Of a stretch of 64,000 nt of DNA, positions 12,899 through 26,024 are shown one piece after another (position 1 is the stretch's first letter; each line of letters opens with the position of its first letter). Source of the DNA: Sparassis latifolia (taxonomy: Eukaryota; Basidiomycota; Agaricomycetes; Polyporales; Sparassidaceae); assembly GCA_018466975.1 (NCBI GenBank), contig CM031559.1, positions 2,294,001-2,358,000 on the forward strand, read 5' to 3'. The notes below the pieces were generated by a model, which was given only the letters and a program-made list of their open reading frames with translations, was not told the DNA's origin and ran no database searches. Position numbers and translations under genes: made by a program.

Positions 12899-14236
12899 TT
12901 GAGTTTATCCACTGTAAAGCCAGGCCACATCGACCTACTAGTAGCGCTTCAATCGCCCCCCTACGAGTTGCAGGACAGTCGTCTAGAAGGTGCCTCATCT
13001 GATATCCTTTTAGAGCTAATCATCTCTTACCGAAAATATAGGTCGTTAATATCCAGGCTTTGCGGACACACACCCTTGCGTACGATGACACAGCTATCGT
13101 ATTTCAAGCCAAGGTCATGCTATGCAAATGCTGGCGTATGTTGGCATTTGGTGCGCCGCGTTCTATCTAAGGACGAGGAGGAGTACAGCCGTGCTTCCGT
13201 GACGCCTCAGTTTTACGTCCAGTCTTGGAATGGTGAGCTGGTTGCGCCCCTCTGGGCGGCCGTAAATTCTGCAGTTCACTCCAAGCTCGTTCCTTTGGGT
13301 GATACGCCAGACCAAATCGAACACCGCTGGATTACCATAGGTCGTAGCTGTCTTTTCAACGTCGCTAGCGACCGCCTGTGGAGAGATGCCGAATGGGCAG
13401 AACGAAACTGGGCAGGAGACAAACCCAAGCATTGGGAAAAGCTACACGAGTTAGGTTCGTCCTCTTTGTAGGTTGTCACTCCAATTCTTCGAACTGATGT
13501 ACATTCCATAAAGCTGAATTGCTGAGAGTTCGCCTGCAGGGAGTATCATCCATCCCGACGTGGCCACGCATGTCGATATTGCTGTGGACCACTCATTACG
13601 AGCACAAGCCACATATTTTATCCAATTTGAAATGTGCTGACGGTAAGTACAATGCGTTTGTACACAATATAAACTAATAGCTTGCCGCTTAATGTACTCC
13701 GCAGTTCCTACTGCAGCTGCCGGAAATTTCGCAATGCTAAAGCTTACCTTGCTTCAAGCAGGTCATGGATTCACATTCAGGCTTTGTATCAAAATGTGCT
13801 CGCACTCTGCAGTGCAACCTACTGGGTTACAGTAAGTCTCCCAAGAGCAATTTTTTGCTATCAATTCAGACTGTCGATTAATTATTCATCAGACGTCAGC
13901 TCGCTCTGTTCCGTGAGCAAGCTCGGAACATATCCGCGCCTCCCTCACACATGGGCTCTTGTGATGCTCTTGTTGTGAGATCAGTAAATCCATGCCTGGC
14001 AATGCTCGCTGGAGCGTTCTGAACATCTACTTCCGCAGCCTTCGTTGCATCCCGATGTTTTGCTAGGTATAGCAAACACTGCTATGGGGATCCCGCTGGT
14101 GCTGCGCCCGGTATGTTCATCAATACTTTGCTCCTTTAGCGACCTCATTCCTGTATGCTTCAGGCAGTACAGAGAGAGCCTTCTGGTGCTTGGAGGGAAG
14201 AGATGGAACTTGTCGACCAGGAAATGTATCGCTTGA
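12899..14236 (+). CDS. hypothetical spliced gene
   Basis: A 190-codon frame (12899-13471) whose C-terminal half reads like real protein (RLWRDAEWAERNWAGDKPKH) is followed by exon-like pieces. These are near 13541-13640 (IIHPDVATHVDIAVDHSLRA, then a GTAAGT donor), 13705-13830 (VPTAAAGNFAMLKLTLLQAG, then GTAAGT), 13893-14010 and about 14136-14236 (QREPSGAWREEMELVDQEMY). Intron-sized gaps with consensus donors separate them. I do not recognise the family. The start is unknown and the first third of the long frame could be non-coding. Confidence 0.3.
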
Positions 14237-14559
14237 CGATGTTTGCAGGCTAGGTGAATAACACCCACGTCTTCTTTACGATTTTGTCCCCCACCGCTCG
14301 TACAATTGAGGAAGACTGGTCTATCATTTAGTAATGGTATCATCGTCCCCAAGTCCACCACAACTCCTCCCATGCTCGTTGTCTCTCCGAGTGAGGCACG
14401 AGCGTCACCATCGGACTAAGCACAATCCCGGGCAATGCCTCCAGGTACACCCATCCCTGTCAGTACCAAGTGCCACCACTTGTGTGGCCTCTGTCCACTG
14501 TGTCGACTGGGTCCGCTGAAAGAGAATGGTGCAATTACGGTCTCTCAGCATTCAACACG

Positions 14560-15480
14560 AGCCCTGAGCCCGTAGTGGGTACTCCGTAGAGGCAGGGAAC
14601 CCGTCCAGCACATCGGCGCTGATGCTAGCGAGTACATGCTGTTGTATAATGCGGGTGGAAGAGCGTGGGCTGCAGGGGCTGGCGGTACTTGTGCAAATGG
14701 CGCGTGGGGGGTACGAATAAGTGCTGCGAGGGCGAGACAGCCTGCAGCTCATACTCATGGCCCTGCCAATGCTGTTGTTATTATTGCTGCTGCTGCTGCT
14801 GATGCTTGCTAGGAATGTTCGGCTGCGACCCCCAGGAAACTGTTCGAAGAAATGTTACCTGTCCACCACATTGGTAGGGGATAATTAAAGTGCGCACCTC
14901 GTAGTTGGAAACGGGATGTTAGCTTCCATGCCGTGCTGCATACCCCAGTAGAGGCTCTGCACCGGGGTCATGATGGATGCGAAAGATGAGGAGGGCTCAT
15001 CCACGGGACCGGAGCGATACTCGAGGTCCCAGTCTCTGAACAGCCACTGGCTCTCATCGCCGAGCGCGTCGTATGTGCCCGCATAGATGCTTGGCGCGGG
15101 AGATGACGAGAGGTGCCCTGGAGGGTACTGATAATACCTATAAATGTGATGGCTGGCGTACTGGTGGTTGTCCTCGGGCTCCGGGCTCTGGGGACCAGGG
15201 AGTACTCGAGTGGACCTGAAATTTCGACTATTACGGGCTCCTCGGTGAGGCCCGACCTCCATGAGGGGCAAGGCAGCGGCGGCAGCCCCATGGCCATTGT
15301 GCACGGCGAAGGGATCGAGGCGGAAGACGCTCATCATCTTGCGCATGGCGGAGCACGCACCGGTGGCTCGGAGGGGGACCTCTGCAAGCGGGGAGTGATT
15401 GGATATTGGTGGAGGCGGGGATGGTGGTGCGAGCTCAAAGATGAAAGAGTCAGCATCAGAGCGTTCGCACTTGACTTCAT
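14560..15480 (-). pseudogene. Pro/Ser/Gln-rich protein, apparently broken
   Basis: The best frame runs from about 15480 to 14885. It begins HEVKCERSDADSFIFELAPP, continues through a Pro-rich stretch to AMRKMMSVFRLDPFAVHNG, then low-complexity Ser/Pro/Tyr sequence, ending at a stop at 14885. Past an intron-like gap a Gln-rich stretch (CAG codons near 14770-14805) and QHLFVPPTRHLHKYRQPLQ follow, but with in-frame stops. Upstream of 15480 the frame is also interrupted. This looks like a low-complexity regulatory-type protein that is either heavily spliced or decayed. The family is not identified. Confidence 0.35.
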
Positions 15481-17607
15481 GAGTCGGGAGGAGAGCAGGG
15501 GCTGGGGTGGTATATGGGTGGCTGATAGCCGCAGGGGTGGGTCGGGCAGGGAGACAGGCTCAGGGCTGACAATGTGGAGCTGGTGGCTCCGGAACCATCA
15601 CTGCTGGGAAGAGTACCAGGAGGATGTGGCTGCAGAGGAAGATACGGTAGGATCCGGGGACAATATTACGCTGGGGCGACTCAGAGTACTTGATCACCGT
15701 GCCGGACTGAGCAGGTGGAGAGCGTTGGTCTCGGTGTGCGCAGATACTGCGAGATCAAGGAGAACTAACTGGTAAGTATGCAACTTGGACATTCCATTGT
15801 CCTGGTCGGTATTCATGGTAGCGTATAGTGTTTGTGCGAGAGGTGGGGATGAGGTGGGACTGCTGGAAGGCATTTAAATACAAGACACTGTTCAATCTCT
15901 GCCTCCGTGTTGCCTCACATGTGATCATTCCCTCAAGGATTGAACCACTTCCGTGCTTCGCCGTGAGCCACGCATGTACCCCAAGGTACTTGCACCGCCT
16001 CGACGAGCCGTACCTAGCGGTGTCGTCCGCACAGTAATTGTCATCATGGGGCATGGATTCCGCATGGCGATCGGTTCGCGAGATAAGGAGGACCCTGGCC
16101 TTCATGAGTACTAGGTGGGCATCACGGGCGTCGTCGTCTTGATTCCGTAGCCGTCACCGTGGGGGGGGCTCAGCGCCTGGTTGCAGGGTCACGGTGTGGA
16201 GGCAAGCGAGACGAGTTGCAGAATGAGGCCAACAGCAACCCGTTGCACTCCAGAGAAGTGGCGATAAGCGCGCCAATAGCTTGAAAATCGATGCGAATGC
16301 ATCTGAACCTCAAGGCAAGCGGCTGAAACACATGCCCTCCAAGAGCAGGATGATAACAGCTTCAAAGGTCTTCGGTCAGCACAGTAGAGTCTCTCAAAGC
16401 GCGACAGTGAGGTGCTTAAGCGCAAGATAGAGTTACCACGAGCAGGGGATGAAAGGAGTAATTAAGACACGCTCTGGAAGTTTCGTCTCAGGGATAACGC
16501 CTCAGTGCGCGACAAATCGAAACATGGACTCACCATGCTTATACATGTCGCGAGCGGTTGGTGATCGGTGGTCGCAGGTGTCAAACCTGCCGTTGAGATT
16601 CACAACTCAGCGAGCTCAAAGGTGCGGTCGAGGCGACGAAGGTAGCGGACAGGCTAATGGATTTTGCCTTCTTGGTGAGTATGGCTGTCGCGCACCTCGT
16701 ATAAGCCGCGTTACGCTGCGCACAACCAGTCGACATCGGCATCACGGCCAGCGCGGCTGTGCGGGCGGCTGTTCCGCGCGCGTACTTCTAGCAGGCATTC
16801 GCATCACAGCGACCATATGGGCGACGAGGAGAGGACAAGGAGACCAACACGTCGAGAGGCTCCGCCTCAGAGGCTGCCGAGAACCCGGCCGTGTCACATC
16901 TCACGGCGGCTGCGCAATAGGGTAACATCTTGAGTGGAAGCGCTCTATTATTGTGGGCATTTGTGACATTTCGGAGGGACACATATGTGAAATGATGCAG
17001 CGGACTCTCACACTTGGGTCGTAATCATGAAGTTTTGAAGTCGAGACTTGGTTATCCTGGCTGGGGATCGAGGGCGTTTAGTTGCATATGACTTATCGAT
17101 AGGTATGACGGACAACCAAGCAGAGAGGAATGATAAGCTAGCCCAAATGCAAAGATCCACTGATCAATGGAGTCGGAGGCATAGAGTAGTAGGAACAATA
17201 TTGTAGAGTGCAACCGCAGCTCCATGGTCGACAACAATAAAAGAAGTGTCCACTACCAGCAATTGTTGTACCAGGGATCGTCAGCCTCAGCGGCGCTTTC
17301 TATTCTTCTCCCTCTTTAATTCCTCTTCCTTAGTCTGGGGTGATATATAATCCAACCCGTTTCTGTCCAGAAGCATAAATTGATGTTTTTGAAAATCATT
17401 GAGGATACTCACCTTTTTTCGTTCGCTTCAGCTGCTCGAATGTTGATATGGCGTTTATCCAGCACTTCACGCATGCTTGTATGAAGCGTGTACGTAAGTT
17501 GCAGATAAGCAAAGTCTCAAGGGACTTACGAATATCTAGTGTTTGCAGCGGTTGTTGGTTTGTTCAGGGCCTGCCTAGGCGTCGCGTTTCCTTCGGTTTG
17601 TTGCCCT
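15481..17607. other. no recognisable gene
   Basis: Open frames on both strands overlap without domains (for example 16449-16925 plus). The 220-codon plus frame reaching 15775 is antisense to the Pro-rich gene and is taken as its shadow. Confidence 0.4.
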
Positions 17608-18605
17608 TCACACCAGTATCAAGGAGACTCCTGTTCGCTGAGTATCCTCCATAGGAGATGGCGAAGCTGTCGGAGGCGATGAAATAATGCCAACAGGTAA
17701 GGGTACTGATTGAGTTGGTGACAAAGAAATTTCCATGGCACCTGAAGGCGGTAAAGTAACAGGAGATGACGCAATATTTGCAACAGGCTCAGATAATGAA
17801 GTGACCAGCGACCGCGAGATTAGTTTGAGGCGATGTTGCATTGGGAGAGAGCGACAATGTAAGTGAAGTTGATGCTGCAGGTAATGGCGATGATGTGGTT
17901 CTATCAGAAGCATATATGAGGATAACATCAGCATCTATAGCATTGACATTACCTCTGGAGTATTTGGCTGAATACCCAACTAACATCATAGATCCATCTA
18001 TGCCACTGAGCCACTGACATTCCAGAGTCACTGGCGCGAGCAGGAAAGCAAAAACCCAGCGAGCGCGTGATCAACATGATACCATTTGGTCCACCCTTGA
18101 GGAGTTCGGTCCAACGGGTAGAGTGTAGTTCAGCCGGGTGAGGTAGATCTATATTCCCAGGAGAGCCCTGCACTCGACGCGACTTGGGCTGCAAACTGAG
18201 CCACCACCTCACCCACTGCTGACGAAAGCCCGCAGGTGTTTTTTTGTGCGCAGTGCGATATGTCTGCGCTTTCGACACCCATTCGTTGGCCATTTCCGGT
18301 AGGGCCTCAGACGACAACATTCCTGGCTAAATAATGTGCATGAACATGTCAAAGCTCTGGTTTCAGTGAGATTCGGAAGGATTTCTCACTGGCAGATACT
18401 GATTCAACTTAATAGTGCTTCTTACCAGCGTCAAGAATGCACCGCAATTGGAAGGTACATCCATATTCACGAACACTCGCGACGACAGCTTTCAACCAGT
18501 CAGCGAGAGGAAGCATTGCTTTTATGTCTTCTCCAGTCACTGCTATGATACCAGAAGCCCAAACTGGTTTGAACGGATCGCAGCATTTACAAGATGGACC
18601 TGAAA
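17608..18605 (-). CDS. Agaricomycete repetitive-family protein, C-terminal domain
   Basis: One exon (18320-17949) carries EMANEWVSKAQTYRTAHKK, WVRWWLSLQPKSRRVQG, then GGPNGIMLITRSLGFCF and WIYDVSWVFSQILQ, ending at a GTAATG donor. This Trp-rich pattern ending in GxNGIxL... and D-V-S-W-V resembles the C-terminal region of a large Agaricomycete family that I know only as hypothetical proteins. An upstream exon near 18535-18423 reads VTGEDIKAMLPLADWLKAVV before a GTAAGA donor. A downstream Ser/Thr/Pro-rich tail extends toward 17608. Function unknown; exon ends are approximate. Confidence 0.45.
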
Positions 18606-19714
18606 GTGGATAGTGAGAGGAAATATCATGCTTAGTGATTGAATGCCAGCGTTATTTGACACCCAGGCGCCTACCATTCGCTGGTGCTTGTTCTTGGGTG
18701 ACAGGCGGGAGGTGCTAGAGCTTGATGGATAATTGTTTGAACACCTTTCATCCTCGACACTGTGGACTTTGGAAGGTACCGCACTATATCCTCCCTTGCG
18801 ATTCGAACCTATTATGCCCGTCTGGGATTCCGATGTACTTAAGCTGATTGGCGGATGTTTCACTGTCGGACTGTTGTAAAAGATCTAGCAACAGAAGACT
18901 CTACTATATGACCTGCGTCACCAACTCGCAGAGTATCGTCAGGAGTTCTGTGTCGACCAGATTGAGATTCTGCTTCAATCGTCGCCAAGCGGTTGGAGCC
19001 CCATCGTCAAGGCGCTTTGAGTACTCTGCCATCCCCATATAGGGAAAATCCACGGCATCAGCAAAATGAGTGACGCTTTCGAATCAGAACCTTGGTAGGA
19101 TCCATTACCAACTTCTGCCAGGTCGTCATCAACTGCAGCGTCGTGTCATCCAGAAACAGTGAGATAGGCGTGCAAACATACCATCCAGCATCACTGGCGC
19201 AGGTGCAGCGTGTGCAAAGAGTCGTCTTCATGTCGAGCTTGGGTGCGTGATGGCACCGCTGAAAATCGGATTGCAATATACACCCGATGCAAGGTACAAT
19301 GTAAACACCCTCTGATCGTCCTGGTTCTTCGTTCCTCGCTTTGACCTCCGATGCTGCTTGGTATCAGATTCAGACTCATCTTCAGAAACAGAATGAAGTC
19401 AGCACTGTCAAAGTACAATATGATCTATGAGGTTATCACCAGTTTCAACTCCTACGGAGCGCTTTCCTGGGTCAAGGTCTCAGCGAGCGGCCAGTATTAA
19501 CTAGTATTCAGCAATCCAGAGTGGGCTTCATTTAGCATGCTTGGCGACAGATATGAATGAAGGAACTACTTGCCCTCCGTATGCGCCCTGAATGACCGCA
19601 CCTTCCTCGTATCGGAATGAACGCGAATCCGATTGTCGGCGATGAGAATATGTGGCGAAGTGGTCGGCGTATTTAGGTTATCTGAGCTTAGTCAGCGCAA
19701 CATACGGAACAGAT
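18606..19714. other. exon-like pieces, gene not resolved
   Basis: On the minus strand near 19250-18890 a fairly continuous reading appears: CTRCTCASDAGWYVCTP, then DDTTLQLMTTWQKLVMDPTK, then DFPYMGMAEYSKRLDDGAPT and LVDTELLTILCELVTQV. It lies just upstream of the gene at 17608-18605 in transcription order and may be its 5' part. I could not establish the splice chain. Confidence 0.3.
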
Positions 19715-21167
19715 CTATTGAATAATTCGCTCACCGCTGGTACGACTGACTGCGTTGCCTTTCCGCCGAGTATAACGCACTGCTTCATTTGAAAATATTA
19801 CCGGGGCCTCGAGTAACTCTTGTTCAGCGACCGAAAGATGAGAGTATAGTTCGATCAGTTCGGGGAAGGAATAATCGCTCGGGCGTTTGAAAATGAAATC
19901 AGCTGGGAGGTCTATCGCAAGGAAAGCAGAAGGATCCTCGACGATACTGTCCCAGGGGATGGTCGTCGTGTTGGTCTGGTGCTCTATAAGGGTGTCATCA
20001 ACCAACGGGGAGCTGATTCGTCGACGACATGAACAGACTTACCCCAGTGCCGCTCGAAGTAGAGAAGCAGTCGCTGAAGGAAATCGTCGTAGGTCCACGT
20101 CTTCTGGTATGGGGGAAGCATCGTATTTCCCGCATCGTCGCTCGTCCAACCCTCAGAAATTCCTAGATTAAAATCAGTGTTAAGCAGGTCAAGTATCAAT
20201 CGGTCGTACGGTGTTGGTGCTTGAGGTATGACATGAAGTGGTCATCGAACTTCTTCCATCGACCTGTGCCATCTCCATCTGTGAACTGGCGATATTTTAT
20301 TCCTCCGAAACACGGTACGTCAAATCTGAGATAGAAAATAGGATGTGTTACGTGCCAATAGATATGGATAGCCACATAACTGACTCCCAGGACTTTAATC
20401 CTCCATTGACCCGAGCGTGCGCCCATCTTCAGGTGGACACTCCAACCAGGAAGGTGTTTCTGCCACTCCTTGATAGAAGTATTTACGACCGCACTCATTT
20501 TCTTTGCCAGCCTGCATATACATGAACCAAATATTAATCTCACGGCCAGAGATTCATCAATTATCCTCGCACTCACATTGCATAATCATCAGCCGACGCA
20601 GGACTTTGTCGCTTCGCCTTCTCTTCGTCGATTTGTTTCGCCTTCTCGCTGTATTTAGGGTGTTCTTCCGGAGGCAATGCTTTCCACCGTTCATCCAGTA
20701 TCTCTGTCCTTACCTTGAGGAGCGATTGCGACGGAAGACCTAAGTCTAACCGGCGCTGCATCGCAAGATCGTCTAATTCGAATGTTGAAGCAAATGCGCT
20801 CTTCGCCGGGGTAGACCTCGGCTTCCGCGTGGAGACCTTGAACTTGACCACTTCCACTCGTCCTATGTGTTGACGAGCTTTCCTCCGGTTCCTATTACTA
20901 AACCATTTGTATAGTTTCTTCCTAACAATCAGAAAATAACTTAACGGCGGGTATGACGAGAAGCGTCCACACCTCTGAGAATCCTGGATCTGTAGGTGTG
21001 CCAAACACCTTCGCCCACTTAGGCAAGACATTGTCTAGTATGAATTGTTTTGGGGCCCCTCTGCCTTCGGTATCCACTACACTCCAGAACAACGATAAGT
21101 ACTTTTGGAGAAATGCTTCTTTGCGGGTATCCGTCGCAACGGCATTTACTCCACCTCGACGCGGCAT
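19715..21167 (-). CDS. hypothetical Agaricomycete family protein, copy A
   Basis: Spliced gene starting at Met 21167 (MPRRGGVNAVATDTRKEAFL ... VLPKWAKVFGTP). After an intron ending TTGTTAG, the next exon begins KKLYKWFSNRNRRKARQHIG and ends in a helical, charged segment (ILDERWKALPPEEHPKYSEK) before a GTGAGT donor. Later exons give HLPGWSVHLKMGARSGQWR, FDVPCFGGIKYRQFTDGDGT, MLPPYQKTWTYDDFLQRLLL and PADFIFKRPSDYSFPELIEL. Exon by exon it matches the plus-strand copy at 23500-24624. The Lys/Glu-rich W-x-x-L...Y segment is faintly HMG-box-like, but I would not assign that domain. Function unknown. Confidence 0.55.
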
Positions 21168-23499
21168 CGACGACTAGTGACTAGGACTATTTCAGTGGGG
21201 ATTGCTTTGCAACAAGAACTGAGAGACAGGTTTGAGGGAATGGTAAGAACGTGCAACATACGAGTATTCGCCGGACTTGCCAGTGGACGCACCGAGGAAC
21301 CAATAATGTCAAACGTGACGCCGAATCGCACGAATCAGAGAATAAAAGTGGGGCTGGATGCGATAGCATTAACCAATCATATCAGCTGGTGGAGGTTTGG
21401 AAACATTGCGCGCAAAAAAGACGATAATTCGCAATTCCGAAAAAGGCAGAGTTCCTGCTGTGCGTGGTTCGTCCCAGGTACGCATTCCGCACTGTGGGAA
21501 GTAAGCTAGTCAGAAGGACGGCACTACCAAAGGCTGTGTGTGACCCTTCACGAAGACTTACGAAAGGAGCAAAGATTGGGTGAGAAGTCTCCAAAAAGAA
21601 ACTCGAGCCCGCAACCACTGTCATCAGAAGCCCTTCCTGATGGAACTTCAAATGGTTTCCAGAATCAGGAAAATCAGCGTCCGCAGTGCAAGAGAAAAGA
21701 GGAGTCCTTACATAAGCGACCGTTGAGATGTGTCCATTTGGAAAGACATGTCCGCCTGAAGACGAGACTAAATTCTCTTATACTTGTTCCACGCTCAGAA
21801 GTATTGTCATACCTCTTCCCAAGACGTTATACCCTATCTCAGTCCATTCAAATCAATTATTTTTGTTGCCTTGTCAGAAGGGCTGTCGCTCGTCTTCCGA
21901 ATGGAACAGAGAAAAGTTCAAACGTGGGAGGATCAGCACACCTCGGGGGGTATTCCCCGCGAGTCTCGCAAGGATAACGAATTCCTCAAAGCAGCAGGGA
22001 GGACGTACAGTGAGAGATGAGAGTTCAATCGCAAGTATTCCGTCAACAAGCGATTCTTTGTCGCCACCGTCCAGCCTGACATCGCTAGACTCGTCTGCAA
22101 CCGCCTGGAAGGCTCAGAACCGATGTCCGCCGGCGAGTGCCTATTCTCCAGAAGGTATTAATTCCAGACCTGGGAAATGGCTCTGATGTCGTTTCAAACG
22201 GAGGTTCAGACCGGGTTTAAGGTGTAGAAGAAGGATACATTCCAAATCGGGCAAGATCTTGTAGAACCCGCTTCTTCGCTGGACTTCGGACGTTGGCTCA
22301 CTCAGCTGATTCTGGTTCACTGGCAGGCCGCATCGGCGCGGGAACATCACTACACTAGGTCGGACTTGATGTGATCACCGCTGAAGGACGCCCATAGGGA
22401 TATTCTGGAATTTATGCGCTCCTCGACAGCCATGATGGAGTCTAACTGACGTCCACATGCGAAGGTTCTCTATCTGATCGGAAGCAATGGTCGAGATCTC
22501 TTTTTCTCTGGTTCAACAGGCTCTGACGGGCTGGAATGGTCGGTGGGTGTACAGTGTCCCTTTTGGTTGCTCTCTCCCTTGACATCGGTCGGCCTTCGTA
22601 GGTGAGAAAGCCTTTGCGATGTGTAAACGTCGACGCTCGCTAATTCCATCGCTTACTGTCATGGGTGGTGCTCTTTTCCTCCGCGCTTGCTTAGGGGTTC
22701 GTCCAGTAAGTTCCTACGATGCGTCACCCATGGTACGTGAACGATGACACTATCTGGTTCCATCGTTTACCGTTATAGGTAGTGGTATTTCCCTCTTCAC
22801 TTACGCGGAGTTCGCATGACTCAGTGGCCCTCCGAGCACACATGACCGACCATAACTCGTGAGTCGCTTTTCGCTGCCTGTGACTATAATAATGTCGACG
22901 CTCTGACAAGGTGAAAGGCAGTGCGGTTGCGTGGCAAAGTAAGGAACATCCGTGCGATGGTGATGGACAGCGCGATGGAAGCTATCTGCTTCATTCTCCA
23001 CTCCGCAGGTTGGTCCTGAAGCGCGGGACCGTGAGCCCAGGAATATTCGGTACAGTACATATCCAACAAGGGGGTGTGCTTTCTTGCGCTCTCCCTTCGC
23101 ATCTGATTACCGTCGCGCCAACTGTCTATGGCAGCTTTTTCCATGGAACGTGCTGCGCAGCGTGGCATCACCGTCGCGTGCTTTCCTCACGTTTTCTGCG
23201 TTACTTCTGTACAAAATTATTGTTTTCGAATTTGGTCCCGGCGCTCCCACGGAAGATCGATCACTGAGCCAAGAGCACTCGCACGAGCATGAGATGGCGC
23301 TGCGCTGCCGATGTTGTTATCTGTTCTTTGAGTGGCCGGCACTTTCTCTTACCTTGTACCCTCTGCCAGCTTTGCAACACAGTCCTACAGCTCCGAGATG
23401 CGTGGGCGGGAAAAAGTGGATTTTCTGCGGGAATTCGTGGAGACATTGTTGAAGATTCTTAGCGATAGCGACGGAGATCTGGCGCGTGCCAATCATTTG
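21168..23499. other. spacer between inverted paralogues
   Basis: Holds overlapping 60-150 codon frames with no recognisable domain. A weak diverged duplication is visible between about 22628-22690 and 22755-22815 (cgtttac/cgcttactgt...ggtggt). Otherwise nothing I can name. Confidence 0.4.
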
Positions 23500-24624
23500 T
23501 GCTAAATGATGTGCTACCTGGTTGCGTGTGGCATTTTCATGGATCCATTGATCCTGATGACTTCGAGGTGAGCATGTTTTCATGTATGGTTGGGCCTGTT
23601 TTCATATCCTTATTCGCTCCCAGATGTTTTGCCTATGGTATGAAGAAGAGGAAAATAAGTTCAAAGATCATCGCGCGCCCGTTGTCAACAAAGGTATATC
23701 TCGAAATGTAACTGGTAGCGACTTGATGAGTAACGTCGATGAACAAGGGAAGGCAATCTCGCGAGCGGAAGATGCCCATGCTCAGTGTGAACAGGTCGTT
23801 GAAGTTCCTCCCCTGTCAAAGGCTATGAATAATTTCAAAAGGTAATTTTTTATATCTCGCCAATGCCAATAATGAAAGCAATGTCTTCAGTGTTTCCACG
23901 GGAATGAGAAGTTTGATCACGAAGGAAATAAATTGCTGGTTAGATCAGCTTCCCGGCTGGAATGCACACCTACGCATGGGAGGCCCATACGGTCCCGACG
24001 ATTCTTTGCGATCGCTGGAGTAAGTTGATGTTGTTTCTATCCTGTTAGGGACTTATATTGTTGCCTTTCAGAATTGATGTACCATGTGCGAGGGGCGTCA
24101 AATACCGATCGTTCACGCGCAAGACAGCTCCAGAACGGTTGCAAAGCTTTGATGATAATTTCTTGGCATACCTTAGAAGCCAATATCGTACGGATTTTCT
24201 CAGTCTCATTTGTTCGCAACTTACACACAGCTCAGATTTGTTGACGGAGTGGAAAAGCGACGATTCTGAAAATCTACTTCTCCCGCAGCACAAAAAGGCG
24301 TGGGCATTCGAAGACTTCAGCATACATCTCACCTACTTTATTGAGCTAACTTGGGGTATGTGTTATTATTCTGGAAGTTGTGTTCAGAACCCATCGCGCA
24401 TCGCAGATATACAAATTGGTGTAGAACAAGGTCCGTGGGAAACGATCACCGGAAGACCTGCCTCCGACTTCAATCTGCAACTTCCTTCGTCATTTACCAT
24501 GAAGCGACCGGACGACTACTCTTTCGCAGAACTAACCACCTTATACCTGCGGCTGGAGCAACAACAAATATGTGACAACAAGAGTCCCCTGCAGTTCTCT
24601 GATCATCTGCATCTGCAAAAGTGA
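23500..24624 (+). CDS. hypothetical Agaricomycete family protein, copy B
   Basis: Plus-strand counterpart of the gene at 19715-21167. Exons recognised are about 23620-23841 (MFCLWYEEEENKFKDHRAPV, ending at GTAATT), 23891-24020 (CWLDQLPGWNAHLRMGGPYG, ending at GTAAGT) and 24072 onward (IDVPCARGVKYRSFTRKTAP ... LLLPQHKKAWAFEDFSIHLT). The last part (PSSFTMKRPDDYSFAELTTL) ends at the stop at 24622-24624. Motifs PGW-x-x-HL-x-MG, DVPC-x-x-G-x-KYR-x-F and KRP-x-DYSF are shared with copy A. An equivalent of copy A's MPRRGG first exon was not found, so copy B may be 5'-truncated. The start given is approximate. Confidence 0.5.
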
Positions 24625-26024
24625 ATTTCTTACTGTAGGACTGCCTCTTCTACATAGGTCTCAGTAGATCTGCTTGCCTACATAGCTCTGTGTAGGACTG
24701 CGTAGCAAACCGACCGCTATGTAGGAGTCGGGAGGAATTTAGATCTCATGAATCTTTCGGCGACTCGGCGAAGCCGCGTTCCGTCTGCAAGAACATTCAA
24801 GTGTTTCCTAGCCGAGCTACAAGATACTACAGAACTACGCGCTCCTACACGCTCCTATCTTCAGAACATCAATGCTTCGACGCTATCCGTCTCTCTACTA
24901 TGCCCAGAAGTTCAAAGTCTTTATCCTCCAGCCCTAAATCTGCCTGGAGACTTCATATGGTGTCTCACTGTTTTGCTCTCTGCACTGCCTACTTCCCTCT
25001 GGCCCGCTGGATTGCACGTTCGACATCTGCTTCACAAACTATCGGTGCCTGTCCCTCTAGTAGGATCTTCGATATGCACACAGGTTGGGAGGGTCTGCAT
25101 CCATGACCTCAAGGACTGCATTGCCGACCTGGACACCACTTTTGCCAGTGGAGGTACTACCGTTGACAAAGGTGCACCCTGTCTTGCATTTATTGTAGTA
25201 CTACTAATTGTTGGTGCTGCTGTACATGGTTACTAGTACAGGTGGGAGGGGAGGAGTGCATACAGAGAGTCCATTCTGCTCATGAGTCACGGGCGGAAGA
25301 CATTGATTGCGAGCTATACTTACGCATCTTAGACACCCTGTCGTTTCTAGCGCTCCACCGCTGTGATACTTTATGCCACTATATTGTATGATAACTATTG
25401 ACTGCAATGTTCTACGTACCCTGATTAATAATATATTGCCTTCCGAGCCTCATTTCATACGAATTGCACCGGAAAATGGTATGCCAAGATAGAGCTATCG
25501 TGCAGCCAAGAATACTTTCACACCGTGTCCTACAGGTCCTACAGTTGCGGACAATCAAACACGGTAACTATTTTAGTCCAATTATGCAGAGTCCGAAGAG
25601 TGCCGGAAACTTTCGGAAACTGCACAAATGTGATGCTTATGACTCAGAGACTCGATTTGCACGAGCCGATTTCACTAATTCTTATTATTTCCTGTTTTGG
25701 ACCCAAAATTTTGGCCAGCCCCGTAATTAATTAGATAAAAATACGAAGAAATATGCAATCGACTCCTTTCGATGAGTAGGGGATGATGCCACAAACAGAT
25801 GAAAAATATACATGCAAAAATATGGCCATAGAAAATGCACAAAGTGCACCTAGAATATGGAATTTGTCATTTAAAGTTAGTCTCAAACACTCTTAGATAG
25901 CATTCTGACCATTGCCAATCTAGCTATGACGAGCGGCTTCATGCTGGAGGCAGTTTCAGCTGAAATCTGTGCGAACATGTGAGAACACCTCAAATATGTG
26001 GTGTGAGAACAAATGTGTAAGTAG
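24625..26024. other. AT-rich spacer up to the LINE insertion site
   Basis: A 162-codon frame (24748-25236) is open but has no recognisable domain and ends in a hydrophobic stretch. A small cluster of ctacatag/ctatgtag motifs lies at about 24650-24725. From 25440 to 26024 the sequence becomes AT-rich with no coding signal. Confidence 0.4.

Noticed and set aside
15113..15775. 220-codon plus-strand frame
   Set aside because: Antisense to the Pro-rich gene; its Gly/Trp/Arg-rich composition is what the complement of Pro/Ser-rich coding produces.
24748..25236. 162-codon plus frame before the LINE
   Set aside because: No recognisable domain or exon neighbours; composition looks like chance. Mentioned only in the gap entry.
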